A DNA stretch of 64,000 nucleotides from Spirochaetales bacterium Spiro_07 (GCA_001603145.1 LVBI01000013.1:25097-89096); one strand, 5' to 3'; positions 20,301 to 31,156 are shown, numbered from the stretch's first letter. The notes: generated by a model from the sequence alone, not told the origin. Translations and numbers: made by a program.

Positions 20301-21602
20301 TTCAAGGTTGGCAACAAGGAAATAAAGTCAACAGAAATTGCACAGGTTCTTTTGCGCGACGGCAAGATTTATCTCGCTGGCAAGGATCAGGAACTTGAAA
20401 TCCACAATGGTTCTTCTGTTGTCGTAAAAGTTGGTCAGCTTCTTGAAGAAGAGCAGACAATCGCAACATTCGATCCGTATTCAGATCCGATTATCGCAGA
20501 AGCTTCTGGTCTTGTTCACTTTGAAGATATTATAGAAGATTTGACTCTTGAAATTGAAGTAAACGAAGAAACTGGCACTGAAGAAAAGCGCATTTCAGAC
20601 CTTCACCTTGATACACACCAGCCACGCATCTGGATTGGTGATGATGACGGTTATGAATTGAGCTCTTACAGCTTGCCGGCAGGCGCTATCCTTCAGGTTG
20701 AAGCCGGAAAGCACATCAATGCTGGTGAGCTTATCGCTAAAATGCCGAAAGAAACATCAAAGACTAGCGATATTACCGGTGGTCTTCCTCGTGTTGCTGA
20801 ATTGTTCGAAGCACGCAAGCCGAAGAATCCGGCAGTTCTTGCCCAAATTTCAGGCAAGGTCTTCCAGAAAGGCGTTTCAAAAGGCAAGCGCATTCTCGTT
20901 GTAGAAGACAAATACGGCAAGACTTTTGAGCATCAGATTCCGATGACAAAGCGTTTGCTTGTGCGCGACGGTGACGAAGTTGTTGCCGGCGAGCAGCTCT
21001 GCGACGGTTCATTGAGCCCGCACGATATTCTTGCAATTTCTGGTGAAAACGCATTGCAGCGCTACTTGATGGACGAAATCCAGCAGGTTTACCGCGCACA
21101 GGGCGTAAATATCAACGACAAGCACATCGGCGTTATCGTTAGACAGATGCTCCGCAAGGTTGAGATTGTCGCTGTAGGTGATACAAGATTCATTTACGGA
21201 CAGCAGGTTGATAAATATAAGTTCCACGAAGAGAACAGCAGAGTTATGGAAGAAGGCGGACAGCCGGCCGTAGCAAGACCGTTGTTCCAGGGAATTACAA
21301 AAGCTTCTTTGAACATTGATTCGTTCATGTCTGCCGCTTCGTTCCAGGAAACGACACGCGTATTGACTAACGCCGCAATCGCCGGTGCTGTAGATACATT
21401 GCATGGTCTTAAAGAGAATGTAATTATCGGTCACATGATTCCGGCTGGTACAGGCAGCAGAAAATACCGCGACATCAAGCTGTTCGACTCTAACGAGACA
21501 GACCTTGACGCGCAGATGAACGAAATCCTCGAAAGGCGCAAGCTTGAAAAGCAGGCTGAAGACGCTGAGGATGAAGACGACGGCGTAATGGGCGAAGAAT
21601 AA
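17346..21602 (+). CDS. rpoC: DNA-directed RNA polymerase subunit beta'
   Basis: A 1418-residue beta' subunit. The N-terminal zinc ribbon starts at CYCGKF (Cys60, Cys62) and continues with ICDRCGVEV. The catalytic Mg-binding loop [10 protein letters not shown] has Asp449, Asp451 and Asp453. The second zinc site lies in [20 protein letters not shown] short acidic tail ([13 protein letters not shown]) ends the protein. TAGGAG precedes the ATG. Confidence 0.99.
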   Translation: MRDIQEFDSLQIKLASPETIRAWSYGEVKKPETINYRTLRPEKDGLFCERIFGTTKEWECYCGKFKSIRYKGVICDRCGVEVTHFKVRRERMGHIDLAAPVSHIWYYRSVPSRMGLLLDLQVAALRSVLYYEKYIVIDPGDTDLKKMQLLSEDEYSEAQERYGGSFSAGMGAEAIKILLENLNLDELAAELRAKMIEKGAKSDKRLLKRVEIVENFRSSQNKCSWMILDAIPVIPPELRPMVQLDGGRFATSDLNDLYRRVLNRNNRLKRLMSLSAPDIIIRNEKRMLQEAVDALFDNSKRKRVVKGASSRPLKSISDMLKGKQGRFRQNLLGKRVDYSGRSVIIVGPELKLWQCGLPTKMALELFKPFIMKKLVDKDIVYNIKKAKMLVESESAEVYQILDEVVREHPVMLNRAPTLHRLGIQAFEPVLVEGKAIRLHPLVCKAFNADFDGDQMAIHVPLTQAAQMECWTLMLSARNLLDPANGKTIVYPSQDMVLGIYYLTKIKPSGKGTGKRFSCANEVQLAAEAKNIDYQSKIKVPATKDSIEGAFKKGDLIETTAGRLIFNELMPPEVDYVNELLGDKEIRKLIERVYKKSGPWLTVTMLDAIKACGYKYATFFGATLSMDDIIVPEEKPAIMEEANKKVAEIEKQYKHGVITQDERYNKVVEVWQKTNDNLTDIMYEKLEKDKEGFNTIYMMATSGARGSKKQISQLAAMRGLMAKPNGDIIELPIRANFKEGLSVIEFFISTSGARKGLSDTALKTAEAGYLTRRLVDIAQDVVVNEDDCGTINGIEYTALKDGDKVIETLRDRIVGRFTLERVRHPITQEVICDVNQYITDELAAKIDEAGVESVKLRTVLTCESRHGVCCKCYGRNLARNKIVEIGEAVGVIAAQSIGQPGTQLTMRTFHVGGTATKVTEDNRIVLKDKVLVQSIDGTHVEMEDGSWLFTRKGKMRVTRILDIVDIPKNAELLVKEGDRVNMDAPLFKVGNKEIKSTEIAQVLLRDGKIYLAGKDQELEIHNGSSVVVKVGQLLEEEQTIATFDPYSDPIIAEASGLVHFEDIIEDLTLEIEVNEETGTEEKRISDLHLDTHQPRIWIGDDDGYELSSYSLPAGAILQVEAGKHINAGELIAKMPKETSKTSDITGGLPRVAELFEARKPKNPAVLAQISGKVFQKGVSKGKRILVVEDKYGKTFEHQIPMTKRLLVRDGDEVVAGEQLCDGSLSPHDILAISGENALQRYLMDEIQQVYRAQGVNINDKHIGVIVRQMLRKVEIVAVGDTRFIYGQQVDKYKFHEENSRVMEEGGQPAVARPLFQGITKASLNIDSFMSAASFQETTRVLTNAAIAGAVDTLHGLKENVIIGHMIPAGTGSRKYRDIKLFDSNETDLDAQMNEILERRKLEKQAEDAEDEDDGVMGEE

Positions 21603-21682
21603 AAGCTTAATTCTGCTATTGCCGGGCTTCTGCCTTAATGCAGGCAATTGTTCCGGCAGTCGCAGCCAAAAGCTTGCATCTG

Positions 21683-21734
21683 TTGACATAAACTTGCAGT
21701 TTCTGCTATGTTTAGCAAATCTTGTAAAGATTTG
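21683..21734 (+). promoter_or_regulatory. Internal promoter and 5' UTR hairpin before rpsL
   Basis: TTGACA (21683-21688) and TATGTT (21707-21712) with an 18-base spacer form a good sigma-70 promoter. It is followed by the hairpin CAAATCTT/AAGATTTG (21716-21734) and a T-rich run, which could act as an attenuator or protect the 5' end of the rpsL-rpsG message. Confidence 0.7.
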
Positions 21735-21796
21735 TGCATTTTTGTTTGTTAAATTCTGCCGGGGTGCTGACCGGTATAAAAAATAGGAGAAGGCTA

Positions 21797-22171
21797 ATGC
21801 CTACAATTAATCAGTTGATTCGTCAGGGACGTAAATCAGCCGCGAACAGAACGAAGTCTCCCGCGCTTCAGTCTTGTCCGCAGAAACGTGGCGTTTGTAC
21901 ACGTGTTATGACTGTTACCCCTAAGAAGCCGAACTCGGCACTCCGCAAGGTTGCTCGTGTTCGCTTAAGCAATGGTATTGAAGTTACTGCATATATTCCT
22001 GGTATTGGACACAACTTGCAGGAACACTCAGTTGTTCTTATCCGCGGTGGTCGTGTAAAGGACCTTCCTGGTGTGCGCTATCACATCATCCGTGGTACAA
22101 AAGATACTCTCGGTGTAGAAGACCGCAAGCGCGGACGCTCAAAGTATGGCGCAAAGCGTCCTAAGGCATAA
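21797..22171 (+). CDS. rpsL: 30S ribosomal protein S12
   Basis: A 124-residue decoding-centre protein. The start at [13 protein letters not shown] is chosen because AGGAGAAGG precedes it. The open frame extends 63 bases further upstream without a sensible start. The streptomycin-contact motifs [12 protein letters not shown] (Lys43 region) and [11 protein letters not shown] (Lys88 region) are wild-type. Confidence 0.98.
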   Translation: MPTINQLIRQGRKSAANRTKSPALQSCPQKRGVCTRVMTVTPKKPNSALRKVARVRLSNGIEVTAYIPGIGHNLQEHSVVLIRGGRVKDLPGVRYHIIRGTKDTLGVEDRKRGRSKYGAKRPKA

Positions 22172-22182
22172 GGAGACATAAG

Positions 22183-22653
22183 ATGGGAAGAAAGAATAAG
22201 TCTATTGACCGTCATGTAATGCCGGATGCCAAATACAACAGCGTAGTTGTATCAAAATTCGTCGGCAGAATGATGCTTGACGGCAAAAAAACAACTTGTA
22301 TCGGAATCATCTACGATGCAATGGATAAATTGAAGGAAAAGACTGACAAGGATCCTCTTGAAGTATTCTTGAAAGCTCTTGATAACGTAAAGCCTTTGGT
22401 TGAAGTTAAGTCACGCCGTGTAGGTGGTGCTACATATCAGGTACCTATCGAAATTCGTGAAGCTCGCCGCGAAGCTTTGGCTATGCGCTGGATTATTGCA
22501 GCTGCACGTGCCAAGAGCGGTCACAACATGAGCGAAAGACTTGCTTCTGAGCTTTTGGATGCATACAACAACACTGGTACTGCATACAAGAAGAAGGAAG
22601 ACACACACAAGATGGCAGATGCAAACAAGGCATTTGCACATTTCAGGTGGTAG
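22183..22653 (+). CDS. rpsG: 30S ribosomal protein S7
   Basis: A 156-residue head-assembly protein: [40 protein letters not shown] and the exit-site C-terminus. The usual next gene fusA is absent; instead a strong terminator follows. Confidence 0.98.
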   Translation: MGRKNKSIDRHVMPDAKYNSVVVSKFVGRMMLDGKKTTCIGIIYDAMDKLKEKTDKDPLEVFLKALDNVKPLVEVKSRRVGGATYQVPIEIREARREALAMRWIIAAARAKSGHNMSERLASELLDAYNNTGTAYKKKEDTHKMADANKAFAHFRW

Positions 22654-22682
22654 TAACAACCGTCTTCCGGTTTGTTCAAAAA

Positions 22683-22715
22683 GGGCTGCTCCGATCGGGG
22701 CGGCTCTTTTTTTTT
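22683..22715 (+). terminator. Rho-independent terminator after rpsG
   Basis: A ten-pair stem GGGCTGCTCC/GGGGCGGCTC (some G-U pairs) with loop GATC, followed by nine T residues. It ends the rpmG-to-rpsG half of the supercluster. Confidence 0.92.
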
Positions 22716-22787
22716 ATCCGCAAATGTAAAAAATGAGTATGAATCTGCAAAAAAGCGCAAAGAATTGCGTTAATTTCATTATAGCTC

Positions 22788-22816
22788 TTGCATAAAAAAA
22801 TAATAATTGGTATAAA
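22788..22816 (+). promoter_or_regulatory. Promoter of the tuf-S10-spc-alpha unit
   Basis: TTGCAT (22788-22793) and TATAAA (22811-22816) with an exact 17-base spacer. Transcription starting near 22823 would give a leader of about 430 bases before tuf. Confidence 0.72.
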
Positions 22817-22819
22817 AGA

Positions 22820-23200
22820 AGTCCGAGTATTTTGCAGAATTGTGTAAAGACTCAGGTTCTTTGAGAGTCAAAGCGTTTAGCGCAGGGCGATTAACCGTAA
22901 AGATTTCAAAATCAGGTTTCGCCGCCCTTGATGAAGAAGCTACCTGCCGTTGGCAGCAACTGCAAAAGTTGGTCATTAAGGGTTTTGTTTGCACCGTGTT
23001 GTGCCAGGCTCTTGGATGCCAGACCGGTCATTGAACGAAGTTTGATGGTGATTGGTGGTTCCGAGCGAATCAGCCCGAAAGTATGGACTGATATGCAAGA
23101 AAATCCGCGTAAAAGCGGTTGTCCCATCTTAATAATCAAAATCAAATTTCTACAGGTTATATGTGTGTGATAGATTTTTCTATTTAGATTGAAAAATCTT
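22820..23200 (+). ncRNA. Candidate structured RNA leader of tuf
   Basis: About 400 bases without a credible gene, transcribed from the promoter at 22788. Pairings seen by eye: GGCGA/TCGCC with nested AACC/GGTT and GATT/AATC (about 22887-22923); CCCTTGATGA/TCATTAAGGG (about 22925-22982) enclosing CTGCC/GGCAG and CAACT/AGTTG hairpins, a three-way junction; ACCGGT/ATTGGT plus CATTGAAC/GTTTGATG (about 23023-23056); ATCAG/CTGAT; AATCCGC/GCGGTT; and AGATTTTTC/GAAAAATCT near 23172. It does not match the conserved cores of RNase P, tmRNA, SRP RNA or known riboswitches that I can recall. Short open frames here lack Shine-Dalgarno sites and protein-like composition. Confidence 0.5.
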
Positions 23201-23256
23201 GAAAATAAAACACATAAAATTTAATGCGATTGCCTTTATCTGTTAAGGAGGATCAA

Positions 23257-24444
23257 ATGGCAAAGGAAAAGTTCGAGAGAACGAAGCCGCATATGAACGT
23301 TGGAACCATCGGTCACGTTGACCATGGTAAGACAACTCTTTCAGCGGCAATCACAATGCATTGTGCCAAGAAATATGGCGACAAGGCTATGAAGTATGAT
23401 GAAATTGATAATGCTCCAGAGGAAAAAGCTCGTGGTATTACAATTAACACACGCCACCTTGAGTATCAGTCAGACAAGCGTCACTATGCTCACATCGACT
23501 GCCCAGGACATGCTGACTATGTTAAGAACATGATTACTGGTGCTGCTCAGATGGATGGTGCAATTCTCGTTGTTTCTGCTCCAGACTCAGTTATGCCACA
23601 GACACGCGAGCACATCTTGCTTGCACGTCAGGTTGGTGTTCCAAAGATTATCGTTTTCTTGAACAAAATCGACTTGTTGGACGACCCGGATCTTCTCGAA
23701 TTGGTAGAAGAAGAAGTTCGCGACGTTCTTGAATCTTATGGTTATCCACGTGATACACCAATCATCAAAGGTTCAGCATTCAAGGCTTTGGCTGACGGTG
23801 CTACTGCTGATGATACAAAGTGCATCGACGAATTGCTCGAAGTAATGGATACATATTTTGATGATCCAGTACGCGACAGCGATAAGCCATTCTTGATGCC
23901 AATCGAAGACGTATTCACAATTTCTGGCCGTGGTACAGTAGTTACTGGACGTATCGAGCGCGGTGTTGTAAACATGAACGATGCAGTTGAAATCATCGGT
24001 ATCAAGCCGACAGCTTCTTCAACTGTAACAGGTATCGAAATGTTCCAGAAGACACTCGATCAGGGTATCGCTGGTGACAACGTAGGTATTCTTCTCCGCG
24101 GTATTGAAAAGAAAGATGTTGAACGCGGTCAGGTTCTTGCAAAGCCGGGTTCAATTCACCCGCACACAAAGTTCGAAGGTCAGATTTACGTTCTTACACA
24201 GGAAGAAGGTGGACGCCACAGCCCATTCTTCACAGGATATCGCCCACAGTTCTATTTCAGAACTACAGATATCACAGGTACTGTATCTCTCCCAGCTGGC
24301 GTAGATATGGTTAAGCCTGGTGACAACGTAACAATCCTCGGTGAATTGATTCACCCAGTTGCTATGGATCAGGGATTGAAGTTCGCTATCCGCGAAGGTG
24401 GCCGCACAATCGCTTCTGGTCAGGTAACAAAAATCGACGAATAA
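23257..24444 (+). CDS. tuf: Elongation factor Tu
   Basis: A 395-residue translation GTPase delivering aminoacyl-tRNA to the ribosome. G1 motif GHVDHGKTT, switch [14 protein letters not shown]3 [10 protein letters not shown]4 NKID; domain 2 and 3 motifs FRTTDITG and [13 protein letters not shown]. The start is fixed by a perfect AAGGAGG six bases before the ATG; an in-frame ATG 33 bases upstream lacks one. This is the only tuf in the window. Confidence 0.99.
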   Translation: MAKEKFERTKPHMNVGTIGHVDHGKTTLSAAITMHCAKKYGDKAMKYDEIDNAPEEKARGITINTRHLEYQSDKRHYAHIDCPGHADYVKNMITGAAQMDGAILVVSAPDSVMPQTREHILLARQVGVPKIIVFLNKIDLLDDPDLLELVEEEVRDVLESYGYPRDTPIIKGSAFKALADGATADDTKCIDELLEVMDTYFDDPVRDSDKPFLMPIEDVFTISGRGTVVTGRIERGVVNMNDAVEIIGIKPTASSTVTGIEMFQKTLDQGIAGDNVGILLRGIEKKDVERGQVLAKPGSIHPHTKFEGQIYVLTQEEGGRHSPFFTGYRPQFYFRTTDITGTVSLPAGVDMVKPGDNVTILGELIHPVAMDQGLKFAIREGGRTIASGQVTKIDE

Positions 24445-24502
24445 TTAGGATTTAAATAAGGCGGAAGTGCAGAGCTTCCGTCTTATTTTCCCTGGAGGAA
24501 AA

Positions 24503-24811
24503 ATGGCGACCGAAAAGATTCGTGTCAGGCTTCGTGCTTTTGATGTAGAGCTAATCGATCAGAGTGCAAAAGCTATCGTGCAGACTGTACAGAAAGCAGG
24601 TGCAAAGGTTTCAGGCCCTATCCCGCTTCCTACAAGAATCAATAAGGTAACTGTTTTGCGTTCTCCTCACGTAAACAAGAAGTCACGTGAGCAGTTTGAA
24701 ATGAGAACACACAAACGTCTTATTGACATCATTGAACCATCAGCAGATGTTATGGATTCATTGATGAAGCTTGAACTGCCTGCAGGCGTTGATGTAGAAA
24801 TTAAACAGTAA
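24503..24811 (+). CDS. rpsJ: 30S ribosomal protein S10
   Basis: A 102-residue S10 ([39 protein letters not shown]), also the NusE antitermination factor. TGGAGG precedes the chosen ATG; the in-frame upstream start is rejected. It heads the S10 cluster, with a 58-base gap from tuf. Confidence 0.98.
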   Translation: MATEKIRVRLRAFDVELIDQSAKAIVQTVQKAGAKVSGPIPLPTRINKVTVLRSPHVNKKSREQFEMRTHKRLIDIIEPSADVMDSLMKLELPAGVDVEIKQ

Positions 24812-24910
24812 GCACATTGTGCTGAATAAAAAACAGTACGGTCCCCAGGATCAGGGGATGGCGGCTGAAAACGGGAACGGCGCAAGCCATTCTCAAGGAG
24901 AAATGTCAGA

Positions 24911-25534
24911 ATGAAAGGTCTGATTGCAAAAAAAGTGGGTATGACCCAGGTTTTCGACGAAGACGGCAACTTGACACCTGTTACCGTGATCCACGTCGAG
25001 CCTAATACGGTTGTAGCACTTAAAGACAAGAAAACTTTTGGTTATGACGCAGTAGTTTTAGGTCTCGGTGATAAGAAAAAATCGAACATCACTAAGCCTT
25101 ATGCTGGTCAGTTTCCAGAAGGAATCACACCAAAGCAGCAGCTTAAAGAATTCCGTGATTTTGAAGGCGAAGTAAAAGTTGGTGATCAAATTGGTGTTGA
25201 GCTTTTTGAATCAGTTCGTTACCTCGATGTAACTGCAACTTCAAAAGGAAAAGGCTTCCAGGGCGTTATGAAACGCTGGGGATTCCATGGTGGACGTGCT
25301 ACACATGGTTCAAAGTTTCATCGCGAGCCGGGTGGTACCGGTCAGTGTACTTCACCAGGAAGATGCTTTAAGAACATTAAGATGCCTGGCCGTATGGGCC
25401 GTGAGCGTGTGACTGTTCAGAATCTTAAAATCGTTAAGATTGATCCTGAAATGAAAGTAATGATGGTTCGCGGGTCTGTGCCCGGGAATAAAGACTGTGC
25501 GCTGATCATCAAGTCTGCGGTTAAGAAATCCTAA
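24911..25534 (+). CDS. rplC: 50S ribosomal protein L3
   Basis: A 207-residue early-assembly protein near the peptidyl transferase centre: MKGLIAKKVGMTQVFDEDG, KGKGFQGVMKRWGFHGGRAT, and the W-finger loop with PGRMGRERVTVQN. The 99-base spacer before it contains the short hairpin GTCCCC/GGGGAT (about 24841-24859). Confidence 0.98.
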   Translation: MKGLIAKKVGMTQVFDEDGNLTPVTVIHVEPNTVVALKDKKTFGYDAVVLGLGDKKKSNITKPYAGQFPEGITPKQQLKEFRDFEGEVKVGDQIGVELFESVRYLDVTATSKGKGFQGVMKRWGFHGGRATHGSKFHREPGGTGQCTSPGRCFKNIKMPGRMGRERVTVQNLKIVKIDPEMKVMMVRGSVPGNKDCALIIKSAVKKS

Positions 25535-25549
25535 CGACAGGAGAAGACA

Positions 25550-26188
25550 ATGGAAAAGAAAGTCTATTCAGTCGATGGCAAAGAACTTAGAACGATTAAT
25601 CTTGATGATACCGTGTTCGGCCTTCCGGTCAATGAAGATGTTATCTATTATGCCATCAATAATGAATTAGCCAACAAGCGTGTTGGTACTGCATGTACAA
25701 AAGGACGTGCAGAGGTTCATGGCAGCAATGCTAAGCCATACAAACAGAAGGGTACAGGTAACGCCCGCCGTGGTGATAAGAAATCACCTCTTGTAAGAGG
25801 CGGCGGTGTTGTTTTTGGACCGAAACCGAGAGATTTTAGCTTTGCATTACCAAAAAAGGTAAAGCGTCTGGCAATGAAGTCTATCTTGAGCCTTAAAGCT
25901 CAGACAGACAGACTTACAATCGTAGAAGATTTTACTGTTGCAAGCGGAAAGACTAAAGACCTCGTAAAGATTTTGAGCAACTTCGGAAAAGACGAACGTA
26001 CTGTAATCGTTCTTAAGGATGATGATGCAAAAATTAAGCAGGCCGGACGTAATATTCCAACTGTTTCATTCCTTTCGTTCAACAGACTTCGTGCCCATGA
26101 TTTGTTCTACGGCAAGAAGATTGTTATGCTTGAAACAGCTGCAAAGAATCTTGGTGACTTTTACAAGGCAGAAAAGGGAGCTGAATAA
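25550..26188 (+). CDS. rplD: 50S ribosomal protein L4
   Basis: A 212-residue exit-tunnel protein: the tunnel loop [21 protein letters not shown] and the [20 protein letters not shown] motif. In many bacteria L4 autoregulates the S10 operon; no such leader is evident here. Its stop overlaps the rplW start by one base (TAATG). Confidence 0.98.
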   Translation: MEKKVYSVDGKELRTINLDDTVFGLPVNEDVIYYAINNELANKRVGTACTKGRAEVHGSNAKPYKQKGTGNARRGDKKSPLVRGGGVVFGPKPRDFSFALPKKVKRLAMKSILSLKAQTDRLTIVEDFTVASGKTKDLVKILSNFGKDERTVIVLKDDDAKIKQAGRNIPTVSFLSFNRLRAHDLFYGKKIVMLETAAKNLGDFYKAEKGAE

Positions 26189-26472
26189 TGAATTACGAAG
26201 ATATCCTTATTGAGCCTGTAATGACAGAGAAAGCAACTTTGCTCCGCGAGCAGGGCAAGTACGTATTTAAAGTACATCCTGATGCAAGCAAAATTGAGAT
26301 TAAAGAAGCAGTTCGCCGTCTTTTTAATGTTAAAGTGGTTGATTGCACAGTGATGAATGTTGACGGAAAGGTTAAGCGTGTCCGCTATAGACCTGGTAAA
26401 ACATCAAGCTGGAAAAAGGCAATCGTCAAGTTAGCACCTGGCGAATCAATCAAAGTGTTCGAGGGTGTATAA
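26188..26472 (+). CDS. rplW: 50S ribosomal protein L23
   Basis: A 94-residue protein at the tunnel exit, docking site for trigger factor and SRP: EDILIEPVMTEKATLLREQ, YVFKVHPDASKIEIKEAVRR, VKRVRYRPGKTSSWKKAIV. Translationally coupled to rplD. Confidence 0.98.
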   Translation: MNYEDILIEPVMTEKATLLREQGKYVFKVHPDASKIEIKEAVRRLFNVKVVDCTVMNVDGKVKRVRYRPGKTSSWKKAIVKLAPGESIKVFEGV

Positions 26473-26499
26473 CCTCGACGTGGTAAAAGGGGAACCTAG

Positions 26500-27324
26500 A
26501 TGGCTCTAAAAGTATATAAGCCGGTAACTGCAGGAACTCGAACACGAATCGATCTTCGCAGAGATGAAATAACCTGTGACAAACCGGAAAAAAGCTTGTC
26601 ATATGGTTTGCGTTCAAATGGTGGACGCGGCGCTGGCGGACGTCTTTCAGTTCGTCACCAGGGCGGCGGACATAAGCGCAAGTACCGTGAGATAGATTTC
26701 AAGAGAGATAAGCACGGAATTCCTGGAACAGTTCATTCAATTGAATATGATCCAAACAGAAGTGCAAACATCGCCTTGATTTTCTATGCAGACGGTGAAA
26801 AACGTTACATCATTGCACCGAAAGGTTTGCAAGTTGGACAGAAAATTCTTTCAGGTGAGAATGCTACACCTGAAATCGGAAATGCCTTGCCGTTAGAGGC
26901 AATTCCAGTAGGTTTTACTGTTCATAATATTGAATTGACACTCGGACGCGGCGGACAGCTTGTTCGTTCTGCCGGTGCAAGTGCACTTGTCGCGGCAAAA
27001 GAAGGTGAATACGTAATTATCCGCCTTCCTTCAAGTGAATTGCGCAAAGTTCATAAGAAGTGTTACGCAACTATTGGTATCGTAGGCAATGAAGACCACA
27101 TGAACACCAGTCTTGGAAAAGCTGGTCGTGCAAGATGGAGAGGTATCAGACCAACCGTTCGCGGTATGGCTATGAACCCTGTTGACCATCCGCTTGGTGG
27201 TGGTGAAGGCGCTGGTAAGGGTCGCAACCCGGTTACACCGTGGGGACAGCCTTGTCGTGGCTACAAGACACGCAACAAGCGCAAGGTTTCTGACAAGTTT
27301 ATTGTCTCGAGACGTAAGAAATAG
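26500..27324 (+). CDS. rplB: 50S ribosomal protein L2
   Basis: A 274-residue core protein of the large subunit: [20 protein letters not shown], the central OB/SH3 domain, and the C-terminal [18 protein letters not shown] with the conserved His needed for peptidyl transferase assembly. Confidence 0.99.
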   Translation: MALKVYKPVTAGTRTRIDLRRDEITCDKPEKSLSYGLRSNGGRGAGGRLSVRHQGGGHKRKYREIDFKRDKHGIPGTVHSIEYDPNRSANIALIFYADGEKRYIIAPKGLQVGQKILSGENATPEIGNALPLEAIPVGFTVHNIELTLGRGGQLVRSAGASALVAAKEGEYVIIRLPSSELRKVHKKCYATIGIVGNEDHMNTSLGKAGRARWRGIRPTVRGMAMNPVDHPLGGGEGAGKGRNPVTPWGQPCRGYKTRNKRKVSDKFIVSRRKK

Positions 27325-27339
27325 TTGTAGGAGTTAACC

Positions 27340-27618
27340 GTGTCAAGATCTGTAAAAAAAGGTCCTTTCATTGAAAAGAGCCTTCTTAAAAAGGTTAATG
27401 AAATGAACAAGGTGAGCGACAAGAAGATGATTAAGACATATTCGCGTTGCTCTACAATTATACCTGATATGGTTGGAAACACCATTTCTGTGTATAACGG
27501 TAAGTCATGGGTGCCTGTATACGTTACGGAAAACCTCGTCGGCCACAAGCTCGGCGAATTTGCTCCTACACGTACTTTCCGCGGCCATGGCGGTTCAGAC
27601 AAAAAGGCTGGTAAATAG
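27340..27618 (+). CDS. rpsS: 30S ribosomal protein S19
   Basis: A 92-residue head protein: [56 protein letters not shown]. It begins with GTG behind TAGGAG. rplV follows immediately. Confidence 0.97.
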   Translation: MSRSVKKGPFIEKSLLKKVNEMNKVSDKKMIKTYSRCSTIIPDMVGNTISVYNGKSWVPVYVTENLVGHKLGEFAPTRTFRGHGGSDKKAGK

Positions 27619-27627
27619 GTGGATATG

Positions 27628-27984
27628 ATGGCTGATACAATTAACTATAAAGCCACTACAAAATTCCTTATTGCATCACCTACAAAGGTTCGTCCTGTAG
27701 CTAATGTAATTAAACGGAAGACCTGTTCAGAGGCTATGGCAATTCTTGAGAATATGCCGCAGAAAGGTGCTGGCTTGATTCATCAGACAATGAAGTCAGC
27801 TATGGCAAACGCCCTTTATGCAAATAAGAAGCTTGATGAAGATATGCTGTACGTAAAGGAAATTCGCATCGACGAAGGTCCTCGTCTTAAGAGAGTCTGG
27901 TGCCGTGCACGCGGCCGCGCTGACATGCTCGTAAGACGTATGTGCCATATTACAGTCGTAGTAGCTGAAAAGGCAGGTAAATAA
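27628..27984 (+). CDS. rplV: 50S ribosomal protein L22
   Basis: About 118 residues: [25 protein letters not shown] and the beta-hairpin ending [17 protein letters not shown] that lines the exit tunnel. Three in-frame starts compete (GTG 27619, ATG 27625, ATG 27628). The last is chosen because AGGTGG lies five bases before it; the others overlap or touch this site. Confidence 0.95.
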   Translation: MADTINYKATTKFLIASPTKVRPVANVIKRKTCSEAMAILENMPQKGAGLIHQTMKSAMANALYANKKLDEDMLYVKEIRIDEGPRLKRVWCRARGRADMLVRRMCHITVVVAEKAGK

Positions 27985-27985
27985 C

Positions 27986-28768
27986 GTGGGACAGAAAGTA
28001 AATCCGATTGGACTGCGGCTTGGAATTAACAAAACATGGCAGTCACGCTGGTATGCTGACCCGCGTGAATATGCTGATTTGCTTCACGAAGATCTGAAAA
28101 TCAGAAAGCTCGTAAGCGAATTGCCGGAATGCAAGAATGCTGATATCGCTGAAGTTGAGATTGTAAGACATCCTCAGCGCGTCACAATTGTAATTCACAC
28201 AGCACGTCCTGGTGTAATCATTGGTGTTAAAGGTGCTACAATCGAAAAGATTAGTGCTGAAATTCAGAAAAGCCTGACAAAGAAGGTTCAGATTAAGATT
28301 AAGGAAATCAAAAGAGCCGAAGTCAAAGCTTCTCTTATTGCACAGAACATTGCTCGCCAGCTCGCTGGCCGCGGTTCTTTCCGCAAGTGCCTCAAGCAGG
28401 CTTCAAGCGGCGCAATGAAAGCAGGTGCACAGGGCATCAAGATTCGTTTGAGCGGCCGTCTCGGCGGTGCTGAAATGACACGCTCTGAAGAGCACAAAGA
28501 GGGACGCGTTCCTCTTCACACTCTCCGTGCTGATATTGATTATGGATTCGTTGAATCACTTACAACGTTCGGTAAGATCGGTGTTAAGGTTTGGGTATTC
28601 AACGGAATGAACTATGGTCGCGACTTGAATGAAGATGCTGGACAGCTTCTGAAAAAACGCCGCGAACGCACTGATAAAGCTGATTCTGCTAAGGGTGATA
28701 AGCCTGCTGCTGAAAAGTCTGAGCGTAAAGAACGCGCACCACGTGCTGCTAAATCTTCAAGGAGCTAG
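27986..28768 (+). CDS. rpsC: 30S ribosomal protein S3 with basic/acidic C-terminal extension
   Basis: A 260-residue S3, with KH domain ([19 protein letters not shown]) and C-terminal domain with [20 protein letters not shown]. It starts with GTG ([13 protein letters not shown]). The last 40 or so residues after [11 protein letters not shown] are a low-complexity Lys/Glu/Ala/Arg tail, a lineage extension probably on the solvent side of the mRNA entry. Confidence 0.98.
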   Translation: MGQKVNPIGLRLGINKTWQSRWYADPREYADLLHEDLKIRKLVSELPECKNADIAEVEIVRHPQRVTIVIHTARPGVIIGVKGATIEKISAEIQKSLTKKVQIKIKEIKRAEVKASLIAQNIARQLAGRGSFRKCLKQASSGAMKAGAQGIKIRLSGRLGGAEMTRSEEHKEGRVPLHTLRADIDYGFVESLTTFGKIGVKVWVFNGMNYGRDLNEDAGQLLKKRRERTDKADSAKGDKPAAEKSERKERAPRAAKSSRS

Positions 28769-28771
28769 TAG

Positions 28772-29191
28772 ATGCCACTTAGTCCTAAAAGAGTTATTCA
28801 CCGAAAGGTACAGCGCGGCAGAATCCATGGCAATGCTACACGCGGAAACGAACTGGATTTCGGTGACGTAGCACTTGTTGCAATGGAGCCGTTTTGGTTG
28901 ACAAACCGTCAGCTGGAAGCTGCCCGTGTTGCCCTTAACCGTTATATGAACCGTCGCGGACAAGTATGGATTCGTATTTTCCCTGACAAGCCATATACAA
29001 AGAAGCCTGCCGACACTCGCATGGGTAAAGGTAAGGGTTCTCCGGAATACTGGGTATCAGTAATCAAGCCGGGTCAGATTATTTTTGAAGTAGGTGGTGT
29101 TGACCGTGCAACTGCAGAAGGCGCTATGCACCTTGCAGGAAGCAAGTTGCCGATCAAAACTAAGATCGCTTACAGTAATGATGTGCAATAA
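28772..29191 (+). CDS. rplP: 50S ribosomal protein L16
   Basis: A 139-residue protein beside the A-site tRNA elbow: [37 protein letters not shown], and [19 protein letters not shown]. Three-base gap after rpsC; rpmC follows. Confidence 0.98.
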   Translation: MPLSPKRVIHRKVQRGRIHGNATRGNELDFGDVALVAMEPFWLTNRQLEAARVALNRYMNRRGQVWIRIFPDKPYTKKPADTRMGKGKGSPEYWVSVIKPGQIIFEVGGVDRATAEGAMHLAGSKLPIKTKIAYSNDVQ

Positions 29192-29202
29192 GGAGGAATA
29201 GC

Positions 29203-29406
29203 ATGGCTAACAAGAAACAGAAAGAAATGTCATATTCCGAATTGGTTGCTCAGCGTAATGAGCTGAAGAGAAAATACATGGATCTTCGTTTCCAGATGGT
29301 AATCGGACACGTTGATAATCCAATGCAGAAGCGTACAATGCGCAGACAGATTGCGACATTGAACACGCTCATCCGGCAGAAAGAAATTGCCGGACAGGAT
29401 AAGTAG
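29203..29406 (+). CDS. rpmC: 50S ribosomal protein L29
   Basis: A 67-residue two-helix protein at the tunnel exit: SYSELVAQRNELKRKYMDLR and RTMRRQIATLNTLIRQKE. AAGGAGG lies before the ATG. Confidence 0.97.
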   Translation: MANKKQKEMSYSELVAQRNELKRKYMDLRFQMVIGHVDNPMQKRTMRRQIATLNTLIRQKEIAGQDK

Positions 29407-29416
29407 GAGCTGACCC

Positions 29417-29686
29417 GTGGCAGAACAAGAAGTTCGTAAGGCAGTAAGACGTGAATTTGTTGGAAAAGTAACAAGCGACAAAATGCAGAAGACAATTGTT
29501 GTTGCTGTTACAACTAAGAAATTGCACAGACTGTATAAAAAATATGTAACGCGCGTCAAGAAGTATAAGGCACATGATGAGAATAATGATGCACATATTG
29601 GCGATACAGTTCGTATTGTTGAATGTCGTCCTCTTTCAAAAGACAAGTGCTGGCGGCTTGCAGAAATCGTTGAGCGGGCTAGATAA
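29417..29686 (+). CDS. rpsQ: 30S ribosomal protein S17
   Basis: An 89-residue primary 16S-binding protein with OB fold: [40 protein letters not shown]. It starts with GTG behind TAGGAG. Confidence 0.97.
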   Translation: MAEQEVRKAVRREFVGKVTSDKMQKTIVVAVTTKKLHRLYKKYVTRVKKYKAHDENNDAHIGDTVRIVECRPLSKDKCWRLAEIVERAR

Positions 29687-29703
29687 GCAAAGGAGAAGAA
29701 GCT

Positions 29704-30072
29704 ATGATTCAGATGCAGACGTATTTGAACGTCGCCGATAACTCCGGCGCAAAACAAGTCCAGTGTATCAAAGTAATCGGTGGTTCACACCGCCGTTATG
29801 CAAGCATCGGTGACGTTATCGTTGTTGCTGTAAAGGATGCTATCCCTACATCAACAATCAAGAAAGGTTCAGTTGAAAAGGCTGTAATCGTTCGCATTTC
29901 AAAGGAATATCGCCGTCCTGACGGTACATACGTTCGTTTTGATGACAACGCTTGCGTAATCATCGACAACAACAAGAACCCGAAAGGAAAGCGTATATTT
30001 GGCCCTGTGGCTCGTGAACTTCGTGATATGGATTACATGAAGATTGTTTCACTTGCACCAGAAGTTCTGTAA
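29704..30072 (+). CDS. rplN: 50S ribosomal protein L14
   Basis: A 122-residue intersubunit bridge protein of the standard length: [50 protein letters not shown]. Confidence 0.98.
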   Translation: MIQMQTYLNVADNSGAKQVQCIKVIGGSHRRYASIGDVIVVAVKDAIPTSTIKKGSVEKAVIVRISKEYRRPDGTYVRFDDNACVIIDNNKNPKGKRIFGPVARELRDMDYMKIVSLAPEVL

Positions 30073-30084
30073 GGAGAATAAACA

Positions 30085-30399
30085 ATGGAAAAGAAGTTTA
30101 AGATCCGCAAGGACGATATGGTTGAGATCATTGCAGGAAAAGACAAGGGCAAGCGTGGTAATGTAATCCGCATTATCCGCGACAAAGACAGAGTAATCGT
30201 TTCTGGCGCAAACCTTGTTAAGAAAGCAATGAAGAAACGCAGCCAGCAGGATCGCGGCGGAATCGTGGAAGTTGAAGCTCCGCTGCACATTTCAAATGTT
30301 ATGATCGTATGTAAAAAATGCGGTCCTACCAGAATCGGATATAAGCTCGACGGCGACAAGAAAATCCGTGTTTGCCGTAAATGTGGAGACACACTGTAA
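30085..30399 (+). CDS. rplX: 50S ribosomal protein L24
   Basis: A 104-residue assembly initiator with KOW motif ([20 protein letters not shown]). The C-terminal [21 protein letters not shown] plus CRKCGD keeps two Cys pairs. Its TAA overlaps the rplE ATG by one base. Confidence 0.98.
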   Translation: MEKKFKIRKDDMVEIIAGKDKGKRGNVIRIIRDKDRVIVSGANLVKKAMKKRSQQDRGGIVEVEAPLHISNVMIVCKKCGPTRIGYKLDGDKKIRVCRKCGDTL

Positions 30400-30950
30400 T
30401 GAGTAATTACGAACCTCGGCTTAAGAAAGTCTATAGAGACACAATCGCCCCTGAGCTCTTTAAAGAGCTCGGTTATAAGTCAGTCATGCAGGTTCCTGCA
30501 ATTAAGAAGATTGTAGTCAGCATGGGTGTTGGCGAAGCGCTTGCAAATAAGAAACTCCTTGATGCCGCAGTTACTGATATAACGGCAATCACCGGTCAGA
30601 AAGCTGTGAAAACCAAGGCAAAGAAATCTATTGCAAACTTCAAGCTTCGTCAGGGCAATGAAGTTGGTGTAATGGTAACATTGCGCGGAGCACGTATGTA
30701 CGAGTTCCTCGACCGTCTTATCAATGTTGCATTACCACGTGTTAAGGATTTCCGCGGAATCAAGGCAACAGGCTTTGATGGCCACGGAAATTATTCCCTT
30801 GGTATCACAGAACAGATTATCTTTCCGGAAATCGACTTCGACAAAATTGAAAGAGTTGCCGGTCTGAATATTAATATCGTGACAAGTGCAACAACTGACA
30901 ACGATGCCCGTGTTCTTCTTACCAAATTTGGCATGCCCTTCAGAAAGTAA
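30399..30950 (+). CDS. rplE: 50S ribosomal protein L5
   Basis: A 183-residue 5S-rRNA-binding protein: [46 protein letters not shown]. The start at 30399 (TAATG junction) is chosen over an in-frame ATG 18 bases upstream inside rplX. Confidence 0.97.
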   Translation: MSNYEPRLKKVYRDTIAPELFKELGYKSVMQVPAIKKIVVSMGVGEALANKKLLDAAVTDITAITGQKAVKTKAKKSIANFKLRQGNEVGVMVTLRGARMYEFLDRLINVALPRVKDFRGIKATGFDGHGNYSLGITEQIIFPEIDFDKIERVAGLNINIVTSATTDNDARVLLTKFGMPFRK

Positions 30951-30961
30951 GTGAGGAGTTC

Positions 30962-31147
30962 ATGGCTAAGAAATGTTTGATTATTAAATCGAATGCGGAA
31001 CCAAAATACAGCACAAGAAAATACAACCGCTGTAGAGTTTGTGGCCGCCCTCGTGGATATTTGCGCAAGTTCCAAATGTGTCGTGTTTGCTTCCGCAAAT
31101 TGGCAAGTGAAGGCCTGTTGCCAGGCGTTACAAAGTCTAGCTGGTAG
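30962..31147 (+). CDS. rpsN: 30S ribosomal protein S14, zinc-binding short form
   Basis: The 61-residue type-Z S14 with zinc ribbon CRVC (Cys24, Cys27) and CRVC (Cys40, Cys43) and the C-terminal [15 protein letters not shown]. The zinc-dependent form suggests the genome may carry a zinc-free paralogue elsewhere; none is in this window. Confidence 0.97.
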   Translation: MAKKCLIIKSNAEPKYSTRKYNRCRVCGRPRGYLRKFQMCRVCFRKLASEGLLPGVTKSSW

Positions 31148-31156
31148 GAGAATAGA

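Noticed and set aside
22820..23130. Identification of the tuf leader as RNase P RNA, tmRNA or SRP RNA
   Set aside because: The conserved cores of these RNAs (for example GAGGAAAGTCC of RNase P, or the tRNA-like end of tmRNA) were looked for on both strands and are not present.
22779..23170. Several short open frames on both strands in the tuf leader
   Set aside because: None has a Shine-Dalgarno and a protein-like composition, they overlap each other in different frames, and the DNA shows dense inverted repeats, so a structured RNA is the better explanation.
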